20,230 bases of DNA from an uncultured Clostridia bacterium (GTDB taxonomy: Bacteria > Bacillota > Clostridia > Christensenellales > Borkfalkiaceae), in contig CAKQKN010000154.1 in assembly GCA_934249215.1 (NCBI GenBank), positions 1 to 20,230 of the forward strand. The letters are read 5' to 3'. Positions 1 through 5,933 of this stretch are shown here, piece by piece. The notes under the pieces are model-generated. The model was not told the origin of the DNA. It saw nothing but the letters and a program-made list of their open reading frames with translations, and ran no database searches. Numbering within the stretch: the stretch's first letter is position 1; each line of letters begins with the position of its first letter. Position numbers and translations under genes: made by a program.

Positions 1-121
1 TCCATAGCGGTGACGATAGCATTGAGGATCCACCTGTTCTCATTCCGAACACAGTAGTTAAGCTCAATCACGCCCAAAGTACTTGGCTGGACACGGCCCG
101 GGAGGATAGGTAGTTGCCGCT
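1..121 (+). rRNA. rrf: 5S ribosomal RNA
   Basis: The first ~120 bases match the bacterial 5S rRNA pattern: the conserved core CCGAACACAGTAGTTAAGCT at 46-65, the loop E/helix IV region, and pairing of AGCGG near the 5' end with CCGCT near the 3' end to close helix I. The 5' end may lie a base or two outside the window and the exact 3' end is approximate. A strong terminator follows at once, so this is the last gene of an rRNA operon whose 16S and 23S genes would lie to the left. Confidence 0.93.
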
Positions 122-127
122 TCCATT

Positions 128-170
128 AAAAGCCTGTGCGTATTTAATCGACGTGCAGGCTTTTGCTATG
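128..170 (+). terminator. Terminator after 5S rRNA
   Basis: A perfect 9-bp inverted repeat (AAAAGCCTG at 128-136, CAGGCTTTT at 156-164) ends in a short T-run directly downstream of the 5S gene. It is the expected end of the rRNA transcript. The A-rich left arm means it could also act on the other strand. Confidence 0.8.
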
Positions 171-807
171 CCGAAAAATCGGTGTGCGGGGTGTATCTGA
201 ATATTTGTGAGCGCCGCAATACGAGTAAAAGACGAGAGAGGACTGCTCATAAACGCGCACACTTCATCTTTTATCTCGTCATCCTGAGCCTTGCTTTTTA
301 ACTCGGCTTCCGAAGGATCTAGGCGCTTTAGTGCCGCACTCGAAATATATTCTAACATTCAAAAGTGCGTGGCTTAACGCCCATTGATCCCTCGGCAGTT
401 CGTCTGGTGAGCAAGGCTCGGGATGACGAAGTGAAAACGAACAAGAGGTTAAGCCTCGGGATGACGGGAAAAAGGTCAAGCAAGGAAGCACGGCGCGGGA
501 TGACGAAGAGAGGAGCCGCGTAAGAGAGAGGTTCGGAATAATGGGAGAAAACCCGGTTGGTTAATCGATTTGTGGTATGTGATTAAACGGTTTTTGTGCT
601 TTTTCGCTTAAAAAATGCAATAGATGGCTAAAAATATTATACTGAAACTGCCATATAGTTTAATAATCATCAAAGACAGACTTTTTGAGTCGGAATAATA
701 TACACTTTTCGCGTTACAAAATATCCGGACTTAAAATTGATCTATAACCATTGGTATCCCAATTATTAAATTGTGTGGCAACAAGAGTGAGAGTGTACAT
801 TTTTACG
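171..807. other. Gene-poor spacer with dispersed repeats
   Basis: I see no convincing gene here. The left half holds degenerate copies of one short motif, annotated separately. The right half (about 560-800) is AT-rich and may carry a promoter for the BspA-like gene; AATAATATA near 695 could be a -10 box, but no good -35 box lies at the right distance. Open frames on the minus strand at 68-358 and 279-491 have no recognisable protein features and no ribosome site. Confidence 0.6.
277..505. repeat. Dispersed GGCTCGGGATGACG repeats
   Basis: Four copies of one ~14-bp motif occur within 230 bp. Three are direct: 415-428 (GGCTCGGGATGACG), 453-466 (GCCTCGGGATGACG) and 492-505 (GGCGCGGGATGACG). One is inverted at 277-290 (CGTCATCCTGAGCC), followed by GAAGGATCT at 312-320. 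Similar CATCCTGAG...GAAGGATCT elements are, as I recall, scattered in intergenic DNA of many Clostridia. Here they are partly decayed. Function unknown. Confidence 0.6.
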
Positions 808-842
808 GTGTCGCTTTCAATCTTGACGGCGACACTTTTTTT
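808..842 (+). terminator. Intrinsic terminator before the BspA-like gene
   Basis: GTGTCGC (808-814) pairs perfectly with GCGACAC (829-835), with a 14-nt loop, and is followed by seven T residues (836-842). It ends about 22 nt before the ATG at 865. It therefore either ends an upstream transcript, for example a small RNA from 560-800, or acts as an attenuator in the leader of the following gene. No known riboswitch fold is recognised upstream. Confidence 0.7.
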
Positions 843-864
843 ATGTCAGAAAAGGTGGAAGGAT

Positions 865-2238
865 ATGAAAAAGACTGTTCTGGCAATTATTATCGCAATG
901 CTTACCGTTTCGGTGCTTGGATTTATCGGTTGCACCCTTCACAAGCATTCATTCTCGAACAAAGTTACGACGAAAGCATACTTATGCTCTTCGGCAACAT
1001 GCACGGAAAAAGCGAAATATTATTTTTCCTGTAAGTGCGGAGAAAAATCAAGCGATACTTTTGAATACGGTGATCCAATCGGTCACAGTTTTACGAATTA
1101 CGTTTCGGACAACAATGGGTCACTTGGAAAAAATGGTACAAAAACGGCGCATTGTGACCACAAGGGTTGTACAGCAACTGATACAATCCTTGACGATGGC
1201 TCGAAATCTGAAAGCAAAATATCTTTTAAAACTCTTTCTGTCGGAGAGAAAAAAGATGACGGAAGTATTCTTGTTTACGGCAAAGTGAGCAACGACACAA
1301 AATCTTTTTCATTTATCAACGAAATGGAAACGGTGGGAGTTATCAAATACGTCGTATCCTTGGACATTTACGGCAGTCAGCAAGTCGCGACAAAGACGAT
1401 TCCCTTAAATAGTGGCGACAACGTCGTTTACGTCATAGAAATGTTGGACGGCGAACCTCAATCGGTATATGAAGTAACCATTCGCCGCAGACCTATTTAT
1501 ACGGTGAGTTTCGACACGAGAAACGGGACAAAAATACCAAACCAGCAAATAGAGGAAGATTCGATCATCACAGAGCCCGTTACGACGAGAGCCGGTTATA
1601 CATTTGTAAATTGGGATTACGATTTTTCTCAACCGATAACCCAAGACGTGACCATAACGGCAAGTTGGACGGCAAACACGGATACGGCATATAAGGTTGA
1701 ATATTATTTCGGGAGTAAGGATTATAACTACACGTTATGCGAGACCGTCAATTTACAAGGAACTAGCGGGTCTGTCGTAACTGCGTAAATAAAAACATAC
1801 AATCACTTCACCTTAAATAGAAGAGAAAGCGTGTTGAGCGGAAACGTTGCAGGTGACGGAAGCCTTGTCCTGAAAGTCTATTATGCGAGAAACGTTTACA
1901 CGCTGTCGAACGAAAACACTTCTTACGGGGAAATAACGAACGCAACAACCAAAAAATACGGTAGCGATAAAATAGAAAGCGTCGTAACTGCGGAGTATTT
2001 AGGTTGTGAATTTATCGGTTGGTACAATGGCGAAGAATTGCTTTCAACCGCAAAGGACTATACCTTTACGATCGAATTTAACGTAACCGCGAAGTTTAAA
2101 GTAAAAGACGAAATGTCAAACTTTAACTTTAATTCTTTCGTCAATGATTGTACTATAACCGATGTAAAGGATAAAACAGTTTCCGAAATCGTGATTCCAG
2201 ATTACGTAACTTTAATCGGTGATGAAGCGTTTGTTTAA
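865..2238 (+). pseudogene. BspA-like surface lipoprotein, broken
   Basis: The start at 865 is preferred over an upstream in-frame ATG at 751 because a GGTGGAAGG ribosome site precedes it and it begins a lipoprotein signal peptide ending in FIGC (Cys 23). After that come a Cys-rich segment typical of BspA-like proteins, an Ig-like region, an InlB-type B-repeat (around 1501-1670) and a MucBP-like segment. An in-frame TAA at 1786-1788 interrupts that segment, but the same frame continues with clear family sequence: the rest of MucBP, a second B-repeat and then the first leucine-rich-repeat strand (IVIPDYVTLIGDEAF). It stops at 2236-2238 exactly where many more repeats would follow. I read this as a pseudogene with one nonsense codon and a lost 3' end. 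A truncated secreted protein of 307 residues could still be made. Confidence 0.8.
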
Positions 2239-2383
2239 CCTCGCACGAACACTTTTTAGTAGTAAAAGCCATAGTTTTATCCTCTGATTTCAATAAAAAC
2301 AGGTAATTTTTGAGTTTTCTTGAATGTGAGTTTATTTCGTCAGAACAATTAAATAAATAGCTTGCAAAGTCCGATCTCGAACG
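2239..2383. other. AT-rich spacer before CRISPR-like repeat
   Basis: No gene is visible. The last 29 bases (2355-2382) are an imperfect complement of the following repeat: AAATAGC (2355-2361) can pair with 2397-2403, AAAG with 2393-2396, and TCTCGAAC (2375-2382) with 2384-2391, with bulges. It could be a decayed leader, an anti-repeat-like segment, or the left arm of a terminator hairpin. Confidence 0.4.
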
Positions 2384-2471
2384 GTTTGAGAGCTTTGCTA
2401 TTTTGGAATACTCTTAAACATGGGCTATGACGCAAAAATAAGTAAAGGAGTTTGAGAGCTTTATTGTTTTG
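2384..2471 (+). CRISPR. Type II-like CRISPR remnant (1.6 repeats)
   Basis: A 36-nt unit at 2384-2419 starts GTTTGAGAGCTTTGCTATTT and ends TTAAAC. Length and both ends fit type II-A repeats; its first 22 bases agree at 19 positions with the S. pyogenes repeat as I remember it. After exactly 30 nt (2420-2449), the usual type II spacer length, a second partial unit (2450-2471) agrees with the first at 19 of 22 positions. It then breaks off and IS200/IS605 transposase sequence begins at about 2473. No cas genes are in the window. The main alternative is that the first unit is the right arm of a terminator hairpin (see 2355-2404), with the second copy fortuitous. Confidence 0.45.
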
Positions 2472-2472
2472 T

Positions 2473-2598
2473 GTAGATACAGTAGGAAAAAATACGCAAA
2501 TGATAAAAGAATATATATCAAATCAATTAAAACGAGATAAAGAGTCTGATCAATTGAGTATTTTTGATCCGAGAGACCCGTTTACGGGTAGCAAGTAA
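2473..2598 (+). pseudogene. tnpA: IS200/IS605 TnpA C-terminal fragment
   Basis: Forty-one codons plus stop encode the end of an IS200/IS605 family Y1 transposase: VDTVGKNTQMIKEYISNQ, then an LKRDKESDQL stretch and DPFTGSK before the stop. In intact proteins of ~150 residues this segment follows the catalytic tyrosine helix region. The N-terminal two thirds, including the HUH histidines, is missing and is replaced by the CRISPR-like repeat, so the fragment cannot be active. A related fragment lies at 20014-20163. Confidence 0.82.
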
Positions 2599-2710
2599 AA
2601 CAACACCTGACTGGCAGGTCAACAAAAGACGCACTTGTGCGCTGCTAAAAATTATAGGGTTATACCCGAAAAAGAAAAGCCACCCGCTATGCGGGTGGAT
2701 ATTTACTTGA
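2599..2710 (+). mobile_element. IS200/IS605 right end
   Basis: The DNA after the tnpA fragment carries structures of an IS200/IS605 right end: CCTGACTGGCAGGTC near 2607 and a perfect 8-bp hairpin CCACCCGC-TAT-GCGGGTGG at 2680-2698. The element probably ends shortly after, around ATTTACTTGA (2701-2710), where a different reading frame begins. The second copy after 20163 shows the matching GACTGCCAGGTC. Read on the minus strand, the hairpin is followed by a T-rich run (complement of 2670-2679), so it could also end transcription of the araC-type gene at 2860-3600. Confidence 0.6.
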
Positions 2711-2851
2711 CCGAAGCCGTTTTTAGACTTTTCGGGAGAGCTGGACATAAAAAAAGATATTTCGGTTGTTTTTGGAGCGCATAAATATGGCAAAAGCGGG
2801 CCGATTTTAGAAACCAACAATCATGACGTTTTGTCGATTGGTATATTTTAA
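2711..2851 (+). pseudogene. C-terminal remnant of an unknown protein
   Basis: Right after the inferred end of the IS200 right end, an open frame of 46 codons runs to TAA at 2849-2851. It has a protein-like composition (ELDIKKDISVVFGAHKYGKS, then GPILETNNHDVLSIGIF) but no start or ribosome site. It may be the 3' end of a gene into which the IS element inserted. I do not recognise the family, and chance coding is possible. Confidence 0.3.
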
Positions 2852-2859
2852 TCGTTGAA

Positions 2860-3600
2860 TTAGAACACCGATCGTCTGTATTCGGACGGGGAAAGCCCCG
2901 TCTTTTTTTTGAAGAAAAGGGAAAATTGACTGTAATATTGAAATCCGCATTTTTCCGCGACGCGTTCGAGCGGAATCGTTGGATCGGCGAGGAAAAGTTT
3001 GGCGTTTTTCAATCTTTCGTTTAAAACGAATTCTTTCGGCGAAAGCCTGGTTTTCGCTTTAAAAAGCGCTCTGAAATGGTCTACGCAATACCCCGAGTTT
3101 TTAGAAAGGGCCCTGATGTCTATGTCCGCCATAAAATACTCTTTCAGGTAAGAGATTACGTAGTCGAACGAAGTGAGTTTTTTCGTGGGCGCGGGTTGAG
3201 TCATACGAAACAGTTCGATCATGAGTTCGTTTAAAATGCTTTCGATATATTCGATATGGTGCATGGCTTTCGCTTTGAACTCATGTCTGATTTTTTGAAT
3301 AAGGTCGAAAATGACCGATTTTTCGTCCAACAGATAGATGAAATCGGGCGAATAAAAATAGTCTTTGAGCGAAAACCCTACCGCGATCATTCCCGTCAGT
3401 TCTTTATGCGTTTCTCCGTGTTGAACATTGGGCGGAATAAGCACGCACGTTCCCGACGAATAGCCGTAAGTTTTTTCGTCGTATTCGGCTGTTCCCGTTC
3501 CTTTTATATAATAGACGAATTCATAACATTCGTGCGAGTGCAGTGCAATCGTCCGCGTTGTTTCGTAGTTTCGGATCCATACGTATTCAAGTTTTATCAT
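2860..3600 (-). CDS. AraC-family regulator with cupin sensor
   Basis: The 246-residue protein has the two-part layout of AraC/XylS sugar regulators. Residues ~15-75 form a cupin-like ligand pocket (HSHECYEFVYYIKG with His 21 and His 23, later PPNVQHGE with His 61). Residues ~147-246 carry two helix-turn-helix motifs (DIRALSKNSGYCVDHFRALF, and the second around 210-232 with VAEKCGFQYYSQFSLFFKK) ending in the usual GLSPSEYRR. An AAAGGA ribosome site lies 9 nt before the ATG. It is divergent from the sugar operon and shares its control region, so it is very likely the operon's activator, sensing a sugar from the imported glycan. The ligand is not predictable. Confidence 0.93.
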   Translation of the reverse strand: MIKLEYVWIRNYETTRTIALHSHECYEFVYYIKGTGTAEYDEKTYGYSSGTCVLIPPNVQHGETHKELTGMIAVGFSLKDYFYSPDFIYLLDEKSVIFDLIQKIRHEFKAKAMHHIEYIESILNELMIELFRMTQPAPTKKLTSFDYVISYLKEYFMADIDIRALSKNSGYCVDHFRALFKAKTRLSPKEFVLNERLKNAKLFLADPTIPLERVAEKCGFQYYSQFSLFFKKKTGLSPSEYRRSVF

Positions 3601-3650
3601 TTAAAAAAGTCCTTTATTTTTCGAAGCGATTTCGTTTTTTATTATTTTAC

Positions 3651-3679
3651 ATTTTACCAAAAAACGATTTTTATGTCAA
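3651..3679 (-). promoter_or_regulatory. Sigma-A-type promoter for the araC-type gene
   Basis: On the minus strand, TTGACA (plus 3674-3679) and TAAAAT (plus 3651-3656) are separated by exactly 17 bp. Transcription should start near 3644, giving a leader of about 44 nt before the regulator ATG. Confidence 0.75.
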
Positions 3680-3757
3680 GAATAAATCTCTCTTTTGCGT
3701 TTTATACCTAATTATCAAAGATAAAAGCGTTTATTTTTGCCGATTTTTGTGCTTGAC
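3665..3757 (+). promoter_or_regulatory. Possible operator repeats CGATTTTT-RTG
   Basis: CGATTTTTATGTC (3665-3677) and CGATTTTTGTGCTTGAC (3741-3757) share CGATTTTT-RTG and are 76 bp apart, about seven helical turns. Both lie between the divergent promoters, where an AraC-type activator would bind. This is a weak, pattern-only call in AT-rich DNA. Confidence 0.25.
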
Positions 3758-3803
3758 ATTTTTTTAATCTCGTTTTTTTATAAATATTCCCGTGTTTTTG
3801 TTA

Positions 3804-3832
3804 TTGACTTGTAACGTAGGCGATTGTATAAT
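3804..3832 (+). promoter_or_regulatory. Sigma-A-type promoter of the sugar operon
   Basis: TTGACT (3804-3809), a 17-bp spacer and a perfect TATAAT (3827-3832) predict a start near 3839, about 90 nt before the first operon ATG. A second possible -35 (TTGACA at 3753-3758) lies upstream, but its -10 is poor. Confidence 0.8.
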
Positions 3833-3860
3833 TTAGTCGAAAAAACACAGTAGCGAAAAT

Positions 3861-3917
3861 CTCCGTTTCAGGAAACGGAGCAGAAGATGTTTCGTCAGTG
3901 ACGATGAGTATGTCGTA
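3861..3917 (+). promoter_or_regulatory. Structured 5' leader of the operon
   Basis: The leader RNA contains a 9-bp inverted repeat CTCCGTTTC-AG-GAAACGGAG (3861-3880), probably folding as 8 bp with a four-base loop, and a short TCGTCA-G-TGACGA palindrome around 3892-3904, just before the AAAGGG ribosome site (3918-3922). There is no T-run, so these are not terminators. They may stabilise the transcript or be protein targets. Confidence 0.45.
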
Positions 3918-3928
3918 AAGGGAAAAAC

Positions 3929-4882
3929 ATGGATAAATCATGCTTGATAAAAACCAATAAACAAAAGAAAAAATGGGATTCGAGGAACATAACCGTGTTC
4001 GTCGTGGCGACGATCGGGCTTGCGGTGGTGATTCTTTTCCATTATGTGCCTATGTTCGGGTTGGTGCTTGCGTTTAAGGATGCGGACTATACATCGAACC
4101 TTCTCAAGGGGCTTTTAATGGGCGAATCGGTCGGGTTCAGAAATTTCGAACTGTTCTTAAAGGACGTCGATTTCTGGAACGTGATGACGAACACGGTTGC
4201 GCTCAACGTGATAATGCTCGCCATAAACTTCCCCGCACCCATCATTTTCGCGCTTCTCATCAACGAGGTAATGCATTCGTTTTTCAAAAAAGCGGTTCAT
4301 ATCATTTCCACTTTTCCGCACTTTATTTCATGGGCGATTTACGGCGGGATAGTGATCGCGCTGACCGATCAGACGACGGGCATAATAAACCCGATACTTG
4401 AACTTTTCAGGCTATCGTCGGTAAGCAATCCGGCTTATCTGATGGGTGAAAAGCATATATGGACGATAATAGTTTTGTCGTCGATCATAAAAAGTGTGGG
4501 GTGGGGGTCGATTATATACCTTGCCGCAATATCCGCGATCGACGTTCAGCTTTACGAGGCGGCTGAACTCGACGGGATAAACAGATTCCAAAAAGCGGTA
4601 TATATCACGCTTCCGTCCATTGCGTCCACGATAACGGTTTTTCTTCTGCTCAACATTTCAAGACTGCTTGGCAACTCGTTCGAACAGTTCAACTCTTTGC
4701 AAAACGCCGTGAACCTCAACAAAAGCGAAGTGTTGGCGACCTACGTTTACCGAATGAGTTTCACTTCCCGTCGTTATTCTTACGCAATGGCGATAAGTTT
4801 GTTTGAGTCGTGCGTGAGTTTGTTCCTCCTTATCGCAAGCAACTTCATCAGCAAAAAAACAACTGGCAGGGGGCTTTTCTGA
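3929..4882 (+). CDS. lplB: Carbohydrate ABC permease, LplB type
   Basis: The 317-residue protein is an inner-membrane channel subunit of a CUT1-type importer of the LplB/YtcP group used for oligosaccharides. A charged N-terminus precedes a first membrane helix (~21-42) and five further hydrophobic segments. The cytoplasmic EAA loop that docks the ATPase is clear at residues 210-216 (EAAELDGINRFQKAVYITLP). Its stop is separated by one base from the next permease ATG, so the pair is translated together and should form a heterodimer. It is the first gene after the operon promoter. No ATPase gene is present; in relatives such systems borrow a shared MsmX-type ATPase encoded elsewhere. The gene symbol is by family only. 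Confidence 0.93.
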   Translation: MDKSCLIKTNKQKKKWDSRNITVFVVATIGLAVVILFHYVPMFGLVLAFKDADYTSNLLKGLLMGESVGFRNFELFLKDVDFWNVMTNTVALNVIMLAINFPAPIIFALLINEVMHSFFKKAVHIISTFPHFISWAIYGGIVIALTDQTTGIINPILELFRLSSVSNPAYLMGEKHIWTIIVLSSIIKSVGWGSIIYLAAISAIDVQLYEAAELDGINRFQKAVYITLPSIASTITVFLLLNISRLLGNSFEQFNSLQNAVNLNKSEVLATYVYRMSFTSRRYSYAMAISLFESCVSLFLLIASNFISKKTTGRGLF

Positions 4883-4883
4883 T

Positions 4884-5807
4884 ATGATCGAAAACAACGT
4901 TTCTGTCGAAAAACAAAAGAAAAAGAGAAAACACAGGAAAATGACCGCGATAGATTGGGTTATTTACGTTTTTCTTGCATTGTTCGCGTTTGCCACGTTT
5001 TATCAGATATGGTATGTGATTATCGGTTCGTTTTCCAACGGGCAGTCCTATGCCGGCGGCGGCGTGTTCATCTTTCCGAAAGATTTTACATTCAAGAACT
5101 ATCTCGCCATTTTCGACGACAATTCGTTTTGGATAGCCTATAGAAACACCTTTTTTCGAACGGTAATCGGCGTTTCCACCGCGCTTATTTTCACTTCGCT
5201 CGTCGCTTACGCCATGACTTCCCGCCACCTCAAATGCCGCAAAGCGTACTACTGGATATTCATTTTCACAATGTTCTTTTCGGGCGGAATCATTCCGATG
5301 TATCTGCTCATAAGAATTCTGAATCTGTACGATTCGTTTTGGGTTTATATTCTGCCCGCCGTGTTTTCGGTTTATAACATGATTATAATCTCAAACTTCT
5401 ATAACGGAATTCCGGAAAGTCTTTACGAGGCGGCTGAACTCGACGGCGCGGGTGAATTGCAGATCTGGGCGATAATCTATATGCCGCTTTCCAAGCCCGT
5501 TCTGGCGACGGTTGCGTTGTGGCTCGCGGTTAACCATTGGAACAGCTATATGGGCACGATGCTTTATACCGACGCGAACGCGGCTTCGGTAAAGGCGAGT
5601 GATTTCACCATCACTTTGCAGTTTTATCTCAAACACTTGATCAACAACGCGTCTGGCAGTTCTTCGTCGGAATATGCGGACTTCGTGTCGGCGAAAACCA
5701 TATCCTATGCCGCTATCATAGTCGCGCTTATCCCGATTATGGCGTTTTTCCCGACAATACAAAAGCATTTCAACAAAGGCATAATGGTAGGTTCGTTAAA
5801 GGGCTGA
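4884..5807 (+). CDS. lplC: Carbohydrate ABC permease, LplC/AraQ type
   Basis: The second channel subunit, 307 residues, begins one base after the LplB stop, with a purine-rich GGCAGGGGG ribosome site inside the end of lplB. A basic N-terminus (KQKKKRKHRK) leads into the first helix (~24-50). About six membrane spans follow, and the EAA docking loop is at residues 182-188 (EAAELDGAGELQIWAIIYMP). Length and spacing are normal for the AraQ/LplC group. It pairs with the upstream permease and takes substrate from the lipoprotein encoded next. The C-terminus (GIMVGSLKG) is typical of the family. Confidence 0.93.
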   Translation: MIENNVSVEKQKKKRKHRKMTAIDWVIYVFLALFAFATFYQIWYVIIGSFSNGQSYAGGGVFIFPKDFTFKNYLAIFDDNSFWIAYRNTFFRTVIGVSTALIFTSLVAYAMTSRHLKCRKAYYWIFIFTMFFSGGIIPMYLLIRILNLYDSFWVYILPAVFSVYNMIIISNFYNGIPESLYEAAELDGAGELQIWAIIYMPLSKPVLATVALWLAVNHWNSYMGTMLYTDANAASVKASDFTITLQFYLKHLINNASGSSSSEYADFVSAKTISYAAIIVALIPIMAFFPTIQKHFNKGIMVGSLKG

Positions 5808-5831
5808 TTTTTGCAAGTATCGTAAAAACGC

Positions 5832-5890
5832 GCTTTTGTCGCGGCGAGCGCCCTTAAGGGCGGCGAAACGCCAGAAACAGAGGCAAAAGC
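5832..5890 (+). promoter_or_regulatory. Structured GC-rich element between permease and binding protein
   Basis: The 126-bp gap holds nested inverted repeats. The outer stem is GCTTTTG (5832-5838) with CAAAAGC (5884-5890). Inside it TCGC (5839-5842) can pair with GCGA (5863-5866), and a perfect 14-bp palindrome CGCCCTTAAGGGCG spans 5849-5862. No T-run follows, so it is unlikely to be a full terminator. A likely role is to protect or cut the mRNA so that more binding protein than permease is made, as in other sugar operons. Confidence 0.45.
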
Positions 5891-5933
5891 TTGAGGCGCA
5901 GGCCTATAACAAAATATAAGAAGGGAGGACTCA

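Noticed and set aside
68..491. Minus-strand open frames over the spacer after the 5S gene
   Set aside because: One overlaps the 5S rRNA, neither has a ribosome site or family features, and both run through the repeat motifs.
751..864. Upstream start for the BspA-like gene
   Set aside because: It would run through the terminator hairpin and place the lipoprotein signal internally; the ATG at 865 has a ribosome site.
2375..2404. Natural single-guide-like fusion of anti-repeat and repeat
   Set aside because: The direct hairpin would need a one-base loop and no tracrRNA-type downstream stems are present; kept only as a note on complementarity.
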